A DNA stretch of 64,000 bases, taken from Streptomyces smaragdinus. GTDB lineage: Bacteria > Actinomycetota > Actinomycetes > Streptomycetales > Streptomycetaceae. The translations under genes and the position numbers were made by a program. The stretch is taken from the NCBI RefSeq assembly GCF_009604385.1, contig NZ_WEGJ01000036.1, positions 1-64,000 on the forward strand, written 5' to 3'. Position 1 is the first letter of the stretch. Each line of letters begins with the position of its first letter. The notes beneath the pieces are model-generated. The model saw only the letters and a list, made by a program, of their open reading frames with translations, was not told where the DNA came from and ran no database searches. Below are positions 38,999 to 48,767 of this stretch, one piece after another.

Positions 38999-41900
38999 TC
39001 AGTCCTCCCGGGCCTTCTCCAGCATCCGGTCCACGACCCGCTCCGCCGCGTGTCCGTCGTCCAGATCGCAGAAGTTGTGGTGGAAGCGCTCGAACCGCTC
39101 CCGGAACTCCCCGGACACCGCGTCGATGTTCCGTACCGCGTCGACGACCTCCTCCGACGTCCGCAGCAGCGGCCCGGGGGAGTCCTTCTCGAAGTCGAAG
39201 TAGAACCCGCGCAGGGTGTCCCGGTAGTGCTCCAGGTCGTACGTGAAGAACAGCATCGGCCGCCGCAGATGCGCGTAGTCGAACATCACCGAGGAATAGT
39301 CCGTGATCATGATGTCGGAGATCATGTACAGATCGGCGATGTCCGGGTAGCTCTTCATGTCCCAGACGAACCCGTCGCCCGCGCCCGGCACCGCGTCCAC
39401 CACGTTGGAGTGCGGCCGGATCAGCAGCACATGGTCCTCGCCCAGCTTCTCCCGCGCCTCGCGCAGGTCCAGCCGCAGGTCGAAGCGGTACTGGCCGGCC
39501 TTGTGCGACTGGTCGTCGCGCCAGGTCGGCGCGTACAGCACGACCTTCTTGCCCTCCGGCAGCCCGATCCGCTCCTTGATCGCCGCGACGCGCTCGGCCA
39601 GGTCACCGGCGTACAGATAGTCGTTGCGCGGGTAGCCGGCCTCCAGGATCTCCCCGTCGAAGGAGAAGGCCCGTTTGAGGATGGGCGTCGAGAAGCGGTT
39701 CGACGACACCAGCAGTGACCAGTTGTTCGCCTCGAGGGCGAGGCGGTACTGGTATTGCTTGTCGAAGTGCAGCGTCTCGATGTCGTGGCCGATCTTCTTC
39801 AGCATCGTGCCGTGCCAGGTCTGCACGATGACCTGGCCGGGGCGCCGCTCGACCCATTCGGGCAGATGGGCGTTGGTGACGATGTAGCGGGACGTGGCCA
39901 GCGCCTCGTACCACTCCGTGCCCCACATCCGGATCGGCTCGGCGGTGTCCGGCAGGACGACCTGGTCGTCGCGTACGGCCCACAGATGCTTCAGCGGGCT
40001 GCCGCGGCGCAGCAGCTCCTCGTGCATGGCACGGGGGCTGTCGGAGTACTGCTTGCCGTTGTAGCTGAGGTAGAAGACCTGGTCGCGCAGCGGCTGCTCG
40101 CGGCCCGGCAGGTACACCTCACGGCGCAGCTGCTCGGTGCGGTACGGGCCGCGCTCCAGGTCCGACAGGCCGGAGCGGCAGTTGAGCTGGGGGAGGCTCG
40201 CCCAGCGCTGCTCCAGCCAGTAGCGCCGGCCGCGCAGCTCCGTCTTGAGGGGGAAGTCGCCGAGCGCGAGGCGGTCGATCACGAACTCGACGTCCTCGTC
40301 GGTGCCCGCGGCGTTCTTGCTGCGCAGGAAGAAGTTCCAGCGCCCGGCCTTCAGCGGTACGGAGCCGTCCTCGGCGCCCATCACGGACGGGTCGAAGGCG
40401 GCCTCGAAGGTGCCGTCCTCGTGCCAGACGGCCTCTACGGGGCGCTCCTCGAAGTGCACCTTGGACTTCAGCAGCAGCTGGGCCCCGGCGAGCTTGGCGG
40501 GGGCGGTGCCGGTGAGGGTGATCCGGCCGTCGGTGAGGGCGGCGCGGGTGACGGTGGCGCGCAGGGAGCGGCCGGAGAGCTGCAGGTAGCCGTCGTTGCG
40601 GCCGGACAGGGCGAGCTCGTTGCGCTCGCCGCCCTCGACGGACTGCGGCAGCGGGTAGCGGCCGTCGGCGAGGCCGTCGCGCATCACGGCGGGGTACTCG
40701 CGGGTGCCCACGGCCAGGTACACCCGCCAGTCGCGGCGCCGCCGCCGGGCCACCTCGTCGTCGTCCTCGGCGTGGACCAGAGCCACGTCGGCGAAGGGCA
40801 CCCGGGCGGTGAACGGGATGACGCCGCCGGTGCCGGCGCGGCGGGTCACCGGGTAGGCGAGGACCTCGCCGCTGGCCCGGTTGACGACCTTCAGCGTGAG
40901 ATCCGTACCGGCGGACACGGCCTCGCGCAGCTCGCCGTCGATCTCCACGTGGTCGCCGGCCGCCCGGTGGGCGCCGACGAACACCCGTACCTTCTCGACC
41001 CGCAGCTTCAGCGCCGCGTTCTCGGCGACGGGGATCAGCCGCCAGTCGTCGCCGAGCCAGTGGTACGGGCCGTAGTTGCAGCCCGCGCCGCCGACCGTGC
41101 CGACGCCGTGGGCGCGCATCAGCCCGCCGGCGAAGACCCGCATGCCGACGTGCCACAGGCCCTCCTGCCAGCGCCCGCCCTTCTGCAGCTTTCGCGGGTC
41201 GAGGGTGATCTCCCAGCCGCCCCAGTCGTAACTGGCCGCCTTCTGCCAGGTGTCGGCGGTGGCGGAGGGCCGGTAGGTGTTCTTCGCCGGCAGCAGGGTC
41301 CGCTTGCGCGACCCGTTCTTCTTCAGCTGCAGCACCTTCAGGGAGCTGTGCCTGCTCGTCAGGCTGATCTGCTCGATGTACGCGTCCCCGGTCAGCCGCA
41401 GCTTCCCGTCCGCCCACTCGATCTCCCGCAGCGGGGCGCGCGCCTCGAGGTCCTGGTCGATGCGCAGGGCCTTGCGGGACAGCCGGACGCCGCTGCCTTG
41501 CAGTGCCCCGTAGTGCGCGTACTTGCGCAGCGTCCCGGTCAGCCGGGCCGGCTCCTTCCGCCGCTGCTCGGCGATGAGCGCGATGACCTCGGCCATCCGC
41601 CGCTTGTGGACGAGGATCCACTGCACGCGCAGATTGACGGGCAGCTTCATCACGATGGCGGGGTCGACCTGGTCCAGATAGCGGTTGACCGACTCCAGGA
41701 ACGCCGCGTGGTACTCCTCGTCGGCGTCCGGCAGCACGTTGAGGTAGAGGCGCAGGTCGTCGCGGAGGACCCGCTCGTCGTAGTCCTTCTTGTACTGGGC
41801 GAAGCGCGGTTTGGTCGCGGCCTGCTCGCCGAGGAAGAGACTCACCCGCTCGACGGCCTTCACCCGGTCCTCGATGGCCCGGACCTCGGTGCGCCGCTGG

Positions 41901-42562
41901 GTGATGGACTTGGCGGCCTCGCCCTCGCGCAGCCGCCAGTAGTAGCAGGGCTCGCCGATGGTGTCGACGGCGTCCGCGAGGAAGTGCGCGGGCATGACGA
42001 CGGGGATGTCCTCGTTCAGCATGCCCTCGGGGAAGCGCAGCTTGTTCTCGTCCCAGAAGGTGCGGCGGAACACCTTGTTGCAGGCGATCCGGTCGGCGAT
42101 GAGCCGGGGCTCCTTGGAGATGTGCGTACGGCGCCTGGCGTTTCCGGCGAGCACCTTGAAGAGCGGGACCTGCCAGGTGCGTTCGCCGCGCAGATGGAAG
42201 ACGTTGCCGGTGACGAAGTCGGAGCCCGACTCGTCCAGGCTCGCCAGCATCATGCGGTACGCGTCCGGCGGGATGATGTCGTCGCTGTCGACGAACGTCA
42301 GGAACTCGGACTCGGGCGAGGCGTTGTCGATGCCGGTGTTACGGGCCGCGCCGAGCCCGGCGTTCTCCTTGCGGACGAGTCGGAAGCGGGAGTCGCCGGC
42401 GGCGTACTCGGCCGCGATCGCCGCCGAGTCGTCCGGTGAGCCGTCGTCCACCATCACGATCTCGATGTCACGCAGGGTCTGCTGCTGGAGCGAGTCCAGA
42501 CACGCGCGCAGATAGTCCTCCACGTCGTACATCGGGACGATGACGCTGAGCCGGGGTGCCAT
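38999..42562 (-). CDS. Bifunctional GT2 / CDP-glycerol glycerophosphotransferase-like protein
   Basis: A 1187-aa protein. ATG at 42562 (MAPRLSVIVPMYDVEDYLRACLDSL) has AAGGA ~12 nt upstream. The N-terminal GT2 domain has the DxD in TFVDSDDIIPP (near residue 90). Residues ~400-780 are β-rich and unassigned. The C-terminal TagF-like domain has QTWHGTMLKKIG (near 915) and TDYSSVMFDYA (near 1088). Such fusions make or modify wall teichoic-acid-like polymers in Streptomyces. It is divergent from the galE-like gene across 337 bp. Product structure is unknown. Confidence 0.88.
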   Translation of the reverse strand: MAPRLSVIVPMYDVEDYLRACLDSLQQQTLRDIEIVMVDDGSPDDSAAIAAEYAAGDSRFRLVRKENAGLGAARNTGIDNASPESEFLTFVDSDDIIPPDAYRMMLASLDESGSDFVTGNVFHLRGERTWQVPLFKVLAGNARRRTHISKEPRLIADRIACNKVFRRTFWDENKLRFPEGMLNEDIPVVMPAHFLADAVDTIGEPCYYWRLREGEAAKSITQRRTEVRAIEDRVKAVERVSLFLGEQAATKPRFAQYKKDYDERVLRDDLRLYLNVLPDADEEYHAAFLESVNRYLDQVDPAIVMKLPVNLRVQWILVHKRRMAEVIALIAEQRRKEPARLTGTLRKYAHYGALQGSGVRLSRKALRIDQDLEARAPLREIEWADGKLRLTGDAYIEQISLTSRHSSLKVLQLKKNGSRKRTLLPAKNTYRPSATADTWQKAASYDWGGWEITLDPRKLQKGGRWQEGLWHVGMRVFAGGLMRAHGVGTVGGAGCNYGPYHWLGDDWRLIPVAENAALKLRVEKVRVFVGAHRAAGDHVEIDGELREAVSAGTDLTLKVVNRASGEVLAYPVTRRAGTGGVIPFTARVPFADVALVHAEDDDEVARRRRRDWRVYLAVGTREYPAVMRDGLADGRYPLPQSVEGGERNELALSGRNDGYLQLSGRSLRATVTRAALTDGRITLTGTAPAKLAGAQLLLKSKVHFEERPVEAVWHEDGTFEAAFDPSVMGAEDGSVPLKAGRWNFFLRSKNAAGTDEDVEFVIDRLALGDFPLKTELRGRRYWLEQRWASLPQLNCRSGLSDLERGPYRTEQLRREVYLPGREQPLRDQVFYLSYNGKQYSDSPRAMHEELLRRGSPLKHLWAVRDDQVVLPDTAEPIRMWGTEWYEALATSRYIVTNAHLPEWVERRPGQVIVQTWHGTMLKKIGHDIETLHFDKQYQYRLALEANNWSLLVSSNRFSTPILKRAFSFDGEILEAGYPRNDYLYAGDLAERVAAIKERIGLPEGKKVVLYAPTWRDDQSHKAGQYRFDLRLDLREAREKLGEDHVLLIRPHSNVVDAVPGAGDGFVWDMKSYPDIADLYMISDIMITDYSSVMFDYAHLRRPMLFFTYDLEHYRDTLRGFYFDFEKDSPGPLLRTSEEVVDAVRNIDAVSGEFRERFERFHHNFCDLDDGHAAERVVDRMLEKARED

Positions 42563-42899
42563 GCGTTCGGCGTTCCTTTCGATCAGACCCGCCCGACGGT
42601 CTCGGGCGTCCGGCGGGGGACGGGGGGCGACGTCGGCCGGAGGCCGGGAATCGCAATCCGAAATCCGGGCGCGAGGCCCGTCCCCACGCATTTCCGCGGC
42701 GGATCCCCCGCCGCCGCAGCGAACCACAGTAGACGATCCGTACCCCCGGTGTTCGCCCCCCGTTGGGCCATACCCCACCAGCCCGCCGCCGTTACCCGAT
42801 GACGCCAGCGTACGCGCGGCCAGTATTTCCACCAAGCTCTCGACATTCGCCAAAATGCGCGAAATAAAGGTCACCGAGCGCTGTCGTATCATCCCCCGC
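42563..42899. promoter_or_regulatory. Divergent region between TagF-like gene and epimerase gene (337 bp)
   Basis: No gene found. AT-richer than its surroundings near 42830-42895 (attcgccaaaatgcgcg, aaataaagg). Likely holds both promoters. Confidence 0.4.
42887..42892 (+). promoter_or_regulatory. -10-like hexamer TATCAT, leaderless arrangement
   Basis: TATCAT, 7 nt, then the ATG at 42900; no ribosome-binding site. Confidence 0.45.
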
Positions 42900-43868
42900 A
42901 TGATCTGGATGGTGACGGGCGGTGCCGGATATATCGGCGCCCACGTGGTGCACGCGATGACGGCCGCCGGCGAGCGCGTGGTGGTGCTGGACGATCTGTC
43001 GACGGGCTCGGCGGACCGCCTGCCGAAGGGCGTGGAACTGCTGGTCGGAAGCGTGCTCGACCGTGAGCTGGTGGACCGCGCCCTGCGTGAGCACGGGGTC
43101 ACCGGGGTGGTGCACATCGCCGGGAAGAAGCAGGTCGCCGAGTCGGTGGAGCGCCCGCTGCACTACTACCGGGAGAACGTCACCGGACTGGGGACCCTGC
43201 TGGAGGCCACCACCGCCGCCGGCGTGGACCGCTTCGTCTTCTCCTCCTCCGCGGCCGTGTACGGGGCGCCCGACGTGGATCTGGTGACCGAGGAGACCCC
43301 GTGCGCCCCGGTCAATCCGTACGGGGAGACCAAGCTCGCCGGGGAGTGGCTGATCCGCGCGGCGGCCCGGGCGTACGGGCTGCGCGCGGTGTCCCTGCGC
43401 TACTTCAACGTGGCCGGCGCCGCCACCCCGGAGCTCGGGGACGCCGGCGTGTTCAACCTCGTCCCGATGACCTTCGAGCGGCTGACGGAGGGCGCCGCCC
43501 CCCGTATCTTCGGCGCCGACTACCCCACCCCCGACGGCACCACCGTCCGCGACTTCATCCACGTCCAGGACATCGCCGCCGCCCATCTGGCCGCCGCCCG
43601 CCGGCTGGCCGACGTGCCCGCGGGTACGGAACTCACGCTGAACATCGGCCGGGGCGAGGGAGTGTCCGTCATGGACATGGTCGAGCGAATCCGTAGAATC
43701 ACCGGCCTGCGGGACACGGCCCCCGTCGTGGAACCCCGCCGTCCCGGCGACGCCGTCCGGGTCGTGGCGGCCGCGGACCGCATCCACCGGGAACTCGGCT
43801 GGGGTGCGCGATACGGTGTGGATGAGATGATCGAAAGTGCCTGGCGCGGATGGCTGCATCGCCACTGA
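42900..43868 (+). CDS. galE: UDP-glucose 4-epimerase-like NAD-dependent epimerase
   Basis: A 322-aa extended-SDR enzyme that interconverts UDP-glucose and UDP-galactose, or the N-acetyl forms. NAD site TGGAGYIGAHVV, YxxxK in NPYGETKLAG, catalytic Ser region FSSSAAVYG, and the C-terminal FGADYPTPDGTTVRDFIHVQD typical of GalE. No ribosome-binding site; TATCAT lies 7 nt before the ATG. An alternative ATG is at 42909. Its place among TagF-like genes suggests it supplies sugars for a wall polymer. 'galE' is given for the family; specificity is not provable here. Confidence 0.88.
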   Translation: MIWMVTGGAGYIGAHVVHAMTAAGERVVVLDDLSTGSADRLPKGVELLVGSVLDRELVDRALREHGVTGVVHIAGKKQVAESVERPLHYYRENVTGLGTLLEATTAAGVDRFVFSSSAAVYGAPDVDLVTEETPCAPVNPYGETKLAGEWLIRAAARAYGLRAVSLRYFNVAGAATPELGDAGVFNLVPMTFERLTEGAAPRIFGADYPTPDGTTVRDFIHVQDIAAAHLAAARRLADVPAGTELTLNIGRGEGVSVMDMVERIRRITGLRDTAPVVEPRRPGDAVRVVAAADRIHRELGWGARYGVDEMIESAWRGWLHRH

Positions 43869-44016
43869 TGAGCCGGCCATAAGGGCCGCGCGCGGGCCGC
43901 GGTGACCGTGACCGAAAGGGGCGCGAGGGAGACATCCGCACTCCCGCCGATTACCGGGCACGGGGGCCTTCCTGCATACTGCGACACAGCGAATCCGATC
44001 TAGGAGATGCCACGGC

Positions 44017-46335
44017 ATGCCGGCAGCAGCTACTCCCCGTTTCAGCGTGATCATTCCCGTCTACGGGGTCGAGGGATACGTTCGCGAATGCCTTGAATCA
44101 ATGATTTCGCAAAATTATCGCGACGTGGAGATCATTGCGGTCGACGACTGCTCACCCGACGGCAGCGGCGCCATCATCGACGAGTTCGCCGCCCGCGATC
44201 CGCGGGTCAAGGCCGTCCACCGAGCCGAGAACGGCGGCATCGGCGCCGCGCGCAACACCGGCCTGGACCACGCGACCGGCGACTACCTGCTGTTTGTCGA
44301 CGGCGACGACTCCATCCGCCCCGACTCCCTCGCCGCGGTGGCCGCCCGGCTCGAGGAGGCGGGCGATCCCGACATCCTGCTGCTGGACCATGTCCGCACC
44401 CACTGGGACGGCGTCGTCGAGCAGAGCAACTCCGCCAAGTACCTGGCCGGTATCCGCGGCCGGGCCGTGGCTCCCCTGGACCATCTCGAACTGCTGCGCA
44501 TGTTCGCCGTGGTGTGGAACCGCGCCTACCGCCGCGACTTCTTCACCGCGAACGGCTTCCGCTTCGCCGACGGCCTCTACGAGGACGCGCTGATGGTCTA
44601 CACGACCATGGCCGCCGCCGGCACCGTCGCTGGCCTCGAGCACGTCGTCGTCGAGTACCGCCAGCGCCGCCACGGCAGTTCGATGCGCAGCAGCTCCCCG
44701 CGCAAACACTTCGTGATCTTCGAGCAGTACGAGAAGGTCTTCGCGTTCCTCGACGGCCGCTCCGGCCTGGAGGAGTACCGCAAGGTCGTCTTCGAGCGGA
44801 TGGTCAGCCACTTCCTGCACACCTTCGCCCGGGGCTTCCGGATACCGAAGGGCCACCGGCGCGCCTATCTGCGCCGGGCCTCACGCGTCTACCGCGCCCT
44901 CGAACCGGCCGGCTTCACCCCGCCGCCGGGCATCCTGGGCCTGAAGTTCAAGGTGCTGAAGGCCGGTTCGTACCCGGCCTTCCAGCTCCTCAAGCTGGCC
45001 AACGGCACCCGCGAGGCCGCCGTGCGCGCGCTGGCGCGGGTCAAACGCCGCGCCGGACGCCGGGTGTTGCGCGCGTACTACGCGTTCCAGCGCCGGCTGC
45101 CCGTCGACCAGAACCTCGCGGTCTTCTCCGCGTACTGGGGCCGCACCCCCGCCTGCAACCCCCTGGCGATCCACGAGACCGCCCGGCGGCTCGCGCCCGG
45201 CGTGCGCGCCGTGTGGGCGGTCAACAAGGAGTACGCGGCCGGCCTGCCGCCGGGCATCGACCGCATCGCCCCCGCGACCTTCGGCTACTGGCGCGCGATG
45301 GCCCGCGCCAAGTACCTGGTCAACAACGTCAACTTCAGCGACGCCGTGGTCAAACGCCCCGGCCAGATCCACCTCCAGACCCACCACGGCACCCCGCTCA
45401 AGCGCATGGGCCTGGACCAGCAGCACTACCCGGCCGTCGCCCGCAGCATGGACTTCGCCAGACTCCTCGCGCGGGTCGACCGCTGGGACTGGTCGGTCTC
45501 CTCGAACCTGCACTCCACCGAACAGTGGGAGCGCGTCTACCCGGCGGCCTTCACCTCCCTGGACACCGGCTATCCGCGCAACGACGTCTACTACCGCGCC
45601 ACCGCCGCCGACGTCCGCCGGATCCGCGGCGAGCTCGGCATCGAGCACGGCCGCCGGGCGATCCTGTACGCGCCCACGGTCCGCGACCTGCAGCGCGACG
45701 CCTTCGTCCCCCGCCTCGACCTGGCCCGCCTCGCCCGCGAGCTCGGCCCGGAGTACGTGCTGCTGGTCCGTACCCACTACTTCTACGGCGACGACCCCGA
45801 GCTGCGGGCCCTGGCCGGCAGCGGCGCGCTGATCGACGTATCGCGGCACCCGTCGGTGGAGGAGCTCTGTCTGGCCGCCGACGCGCTGGTCACCGACTAC
45901 TCCTCGGTCATGTTCGACTACGCCAACCTGGACCGCCCCATCGTGATCTACGCCGACGACTGGGACGTCTACCGCACCACCCGCGGCGTGACCTTCGACC
46001 TCCTCTCCGGCGACCCCGGGGACACCCCGGGCGTGATCACGACGACCGAGGACGAGCTGATCGAGTCATTCCGCGGCGGTGCCTGGGAGGGCGAGCGGGC
46101 GGCGGCGCTGCGTGGTGCCTTCCGGGAGCGGTTCTGTACGTGGGACGACGGTTTCGCGGCCGAGCGGGTGGTCCGCCGCGTGTTCCTCGGCGAGGAGGAG
46201 GACAGACCCCCCGTGGTCCCGCTGGACAAGCGCACCCCGGCCCCCACACCGCGTGTCGCCGAGGGCATCCGGCTGCCGTCACAGGCCCGGCGCGAGGAGC
46301 AGCAGCGCCTGGCCCCGGCCCGGTTTGACCAGTAG
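44017..46335 (+). CDS. GT2 / CDP-glycerol glycerophosphotransferase-like protein
   Basis: A 772-aa protein with an N-terminal GT2 domain (FSVIIPVYGVEGYVRECLES; DxD in LFVDGDDSIRP near residue 96) and a TagF-like domain with THHGTPLKRMGLDQ (near 455) and TDYSSVMFDYANLDRPIVIYADDW (near 626). It is paralogous to 51280-53589. TAGGAG lies 11 nt before the ATG; a CATACT -10-like element is at about 43976-43981. The first ~40 codons use unusual AT-rich codons (for example caa aat tat). Likely envelope polymer synthesis. Confidence 0.9.
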   Translation: MPAAATPRFSVIIPVYGVEGYVRECLESMISQNYRDVEIIAVDDCSPDGSGAIIDEFAARDPRVKAVHRAENGGIGAARNTGLDHATGDYLLFVDGDDSIRPDSLAAVAARLEEAGDPDILLLDHVRTHWDGVVEQSNSAKYLAGIRGRAVAPLDHLELLRMFAVVWNRAYRRDFFTANGFRFADGLYEDALMVYTTMAAAGTVAGLEHVVVEYRQRRHGSSMRSSSPRKHFVIFEQYEKVFAFLDGRSGLEEYRKVVFERMVSHFLHTFARGFRIPKGHRRAYLRRASRVYRALEPAGFTPPPGILGLKFKVLKAGSYPAFQLLKLANGTREAAVRALARVKRRAGRRVLRAYYAFQRRLPVDQNLAVFSAYWGRTPACNPLAIHETARRLAPGVRAVWAVNKEYAAGLPPGIDRIAPATFGYWRAMARAKYLVNNVNFSDAVVKRPGQIHLQTHHGTPLKRMGLDQQHYPAVARSMDFARLLARVDRWDWSVSSNLHSTEQWERVYPAAFTSLDTGYPRNDVYYRATAADVRRIRGELGIEHGRRAILYAPTVRDLQRDAFVPRLDLARLARELGPEYVLLVRTHYFYGDDPELRALAGSGALIDVSRHPSVEELCLAADALVTDYSSVMFDYANLDRPIVIYADDWDVYRTTRGVTFDLLSGDPGDTPGVITTTEDELIESFRGGAWEGERAAALRGAFRERFCTWDDGFAAERVVRRVFLGEEEDRPPVVPLDKRTPAPTPRVAEGIRLPSQARREEQQRLAPARFDQ

Positions 46336-46403
46336 CTCCGCGCCCCCGTACCCTGGACCGTCGGCATGCCTGACAGGTCTGCCGCAACGCCAGAGCCACC
46401 TCC

Positions 46404-46426
46404 CTCCCGGTGCCCCATGCCGGGAG
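46404..46426. terminator. Hairpin before rplU
   Basis: ctcccgg-N9-ccgggag. It lies after the TagF-like stop and before the rplU -10-like TAGCAT (46464-46469), so it fits a terminator better than an L21 leader. Confidence 0.4.
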
Positions 46427-46503
46427 AGGCCGCCCACGGACCGTCACCGGGACCCGTGGGGGCTAGCATCCGGCGTTCCACTTCGAGCGAGAGAGAGATC
46501 CGC

Positions 46504-46827
46504 GTGTACGCCATCGTGCGCACCGGCGGCCGCCAGCAGAAGGTTTCTGTGGGCGACGTCATTGAGGTCGACCGTATTTCCACCAGCAACGTCGGCGACA
46601 CCGTCGAGCTCTCGACGCTGCTCGTCGTGGACGGCGAGACCGTCACGTCCGACCCGTGGGTCCTGGACGGCGTGAAGGTCACGGCCGAGGTCGTCGACCA
46701 CCACAAGGGCGACAAGATCCGCATCCAGAAGTACAAGAACAAGACCGGCTACAAGAAGCGCATCGGCCACCGCCAGCTGCACACCGCGCTGAAGATCACC
46801 GGCATTCCCGCGCCGGCCGCGAAGTAA
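46504..46827 (+). CDS. rplU: 50S ribosomal protein L21
   Basis: A 107-aa protein. GTG at 46504 gives VYAIVRTGGRQQKVSVGDVIEVDR, the conserved L21 start, with GAGAGAGA upstream. KNKTGYKKRIGHRQLHTALKITGI at the C-terminus is the L21 signature. It is followed by rpmA at 13 bp. Confidence 0.97.
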   Translation: MYAIVRTGGRQQKVSVGDVIEVDRISTSNVGDTVELSTLLVVDGETVTSDPWVLDGVKVTAEVVDHHKGDKIRIQKYKNKTGYKKRIGHRQLHTALKITGIPAPAAK

Positions 46828-46840
46828 GGACTGAGGAGAC

Positions 46841-47101
46841 ATGGCACACAAGAAGGGCGCATCGTCCACTCGGAACGGTCGCGACTCCAAGCCCCAGTAC
46901 CTCGGCGTGAAGCGCTTCGGCGGTCAGGTCGTGAGCGCCGGTGAGATCATCGTCCGCCAGCGCGGCACCCACTTCCACCCGGGTGCGGGCGTCGGCCGCG
47001 GCAGCGACGACACGCTGTTCGCGCTGGTCGAGGGCGCGGTCGAGTTCGGCCGCGCGCGTGGCCGCAAGGTCGTCAAGGTCGTCCCGGCCACCGCGGCCTG
47101 A
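46841..47101 (+). CDS. rpmA: 50S ribosomal protein L27
   Basis: An 86-aa protein beginning MAHKKGASSTRNGRDSKPQ, which places its N-terminus near the peptidyl-transferase centre; RQRGTHFHPGAGVGRGSDDTLFA is family-typical. A clear GAGGAGAC precedes the ATG. Operon with rplU. Confidence 0.98.
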   Translation: MAHKKGASSTRNGRDSKPQYLGVKRFGGQVVSAGEIIVRQRGTHFHPGAGVGRGSDDTLFALVEGAVEFGRARGRKVVKVVPATAA

Positions 47102-47114
47102 GACACGGACCTTT

Positions 47115-47170
47115 CCGAGGGCGGACACCGCTCGCCGTGACGCTGTCACGGTGGGCGGGTCCGCCCTCGG
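47115..47170 (+). terminator. Hairpin between rpmA and obg
   Basis: ccgagggcgga ... tccgccctcgg encloses an inner dyad cgtgac-gct-gtcacg. It probably reduces read-through from rpmA into obg. Confidence 0.6.
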
Positions 47171-47216
47171 CGTGTTACTGCTTGAAACAAACCCTGTAGT
47201 AGGAGGCACCCCCGTT

Positions 47217-48674
47217 ATGACCACCTTCGTGGACCGCGTCGAACTGCATGTCGCCGCGGGCAACGGCGGACACGGCTGTGCCTCCGTGCACCGGGAGAAG
47301 TTCAAGCCGCTCGGCGGCCCCGACGGCGGCAACGGCGGCCGGGGCGGCGACGTGATCCTGGTCGTCGACCAGTCCGTCACCACCCTGATCGACTACCACC
47401 ACCATCCCCACCGCAAGGCCACCAACGGCAAGCCGGGCGAGGGCGGCCACCGGGCCGGCAAGGAGGGCCAGGACCTGGTCCTCCCCGTCCCCGACGGCAC
47501 CGTCGTGCTGTCGAAGTCCGGCGAGGTCCTCGCCGACCTCGTCGGCCACGGGACCAGCTTCGTCGCCGCCCAGGGCGGCCGCGGGGGCCTGGGCAATGCC
47601 GCGCTGGCCTCCGCCCGCCGCAAGGCCCCCGGCTTCGCGCTGCTGGGCGTGCCCGGCGACGCGGGGGACGTGGTGCTGGAGCTGAAGACCGTCGCCGACG
47701 TGGCCCTGGTCGGCTACCCGAGCGCCGGGAAGTCGTCGCTGATCTCCGTGCTCTCCGCCGCCAAGCCCAAGATCGCCGACTACCCCTTCACCACCCTGGT
47801 GCCGAACCTCGGCGTGGTCACCGCCGGCTCGGTGACGTACACCGTCGCCGACGTTCCCGGCCTCATCCCCGGCGCCAGCCAGGGCAAGGGCCTGGGGCTG
47901 GAGTTCCTGCGGCACGTCGAGCGCTGCGAGGTGCTCGTACACGTGCTGGACACCGCGACGCTGGAGTCCGACCGCGACCCCGTCACCGACCTCGACATCA
48001 TCGAGGAGGAGCTGCGGCAGTACGGCGGGCTGGAGGGCCGGCCGCGGGTCGTCGTCCTGAACAAGACCGACGTCCCCGACGGCAAGGACCTCGCGGACCT
48101 CGTCCGCCCGGACCTGGAGGCCCGCGGCTACCGGGTGTTCGAGGTCTCGGCCGTGTCCCGGTCGGGGCTGCGGGAGCTGTCCTTCGCCCTCGCGAAGATC
48201 GTCGACGCCGCCCGGGCCGCCAAGCCCAAGCAGGAGGCCACCCGGATCGTCATCCGCCCCAAGGCGGTCGACGACGCGGGGTTCCGGATCGTCACCGAGG
48301 AGACGGCGGACGGTCCGGTCTTCCGGGTGCTCGGCGAGAAGCCGGAGCGCTGGGTGCGTCAGACGGACTTCAACAACGACGAGGCCGTCGGCTATCTCTC
48401 CGACCGGCTCGCCCGGCTCGGCGTCGAGGACCGGCTGAAGAAGTCCGGCGCCCACCCCGGCGACACCGTCGCCATCGGCCCCGGCGAGGACGCGGTCGTC
48501 TTCGACTGGGAGCCCGCCATGGCCAGCGGCGCCGAGATGCTGGGCCGGCGCGGCGAGGACCACCGCTTCGACGCCCCGCGTGCCGCCGTACAGCGGCGCA
48601 AGGAGCGTGAGGCGGAGCGGGCCGACCAGGAGTACAACGACTTCGACCCGTTCAGCGGGGCCGGCCCGGTGTGA
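47217..48674 (+). CDS. obg: GTPase Obg
   Basis: A 485-aa essential GTPase tied to ribosome assembly and, in Streptomyces, to differentiation. The Gly-rich Obg fold is residues 1-158 (GNGGHGCASVHREKFKPLGGPDGGNGG). G1 is GYPSAGKSS (near 166), G3 is DVPGL, G4 is NKTD. The OCT domain (about 350-430) starts with DAGFRIVTEETADGPVFRVLGEK. The tail is acidic/basic mixed. The ATG follows AGGAGG. Confidence 0.97.
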   Translation: MTTFVDRVELHVAAGNGGHGCASVHREKFKPLGGPDGGNGGRGGDVILVVDQSVTTLIDYHHHPHRKATNGKPGEGGHRAGKEGQDLVLPVPDGTVVLSKSGEVLADLVGHGTSFVAAQGGRGGLGNAALASARRKAPGFALLGVPGDAGDVVLELKTVADVALVGYPSAGKSSLISVLSAAKPKIADYPFTTLVPNLGVVTAGSVTYTVADVPGLIPGASQGKGLGLEFLRHVERCEVLVHVLDTATLESDRDPVTDLDIIEEELRQYGGLEGRPRVVVLNKTDVPDGKDLADLVRPDLEARGYRVFEVSAVSRSGLRELSFALAKIVDAARAAKPKQEATRIVIRPKAVDDAGFRIVTEETADGPVFRVLGEKPERWVRQTDFNNDEAVGYLSDRLARLGVEDRLKKSGAHPGDTVAIGPGEDAVVFDWEPAMASGAEMLGRRGEDHRFDAPRAAVQRRKEREAERADQEYNDFDPFSGAGPV

Positions 48675-48767
48675 CCCCGGTGCGGGACCGTGTGACTCGT
48701 GTCACGCGGTCCCGCGTCAGCGCTGGTCGTCAACCCAGGACGGAATCTTTCCCTCCAACGGGGCAGT

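Noticed and set aside
46336..46503. L21-leader riboregulator before rplU
   Set aside because: The only clear hairpin (46404-46426) is upstream of the -10-like element, so it fits a terminator rather than a leader.
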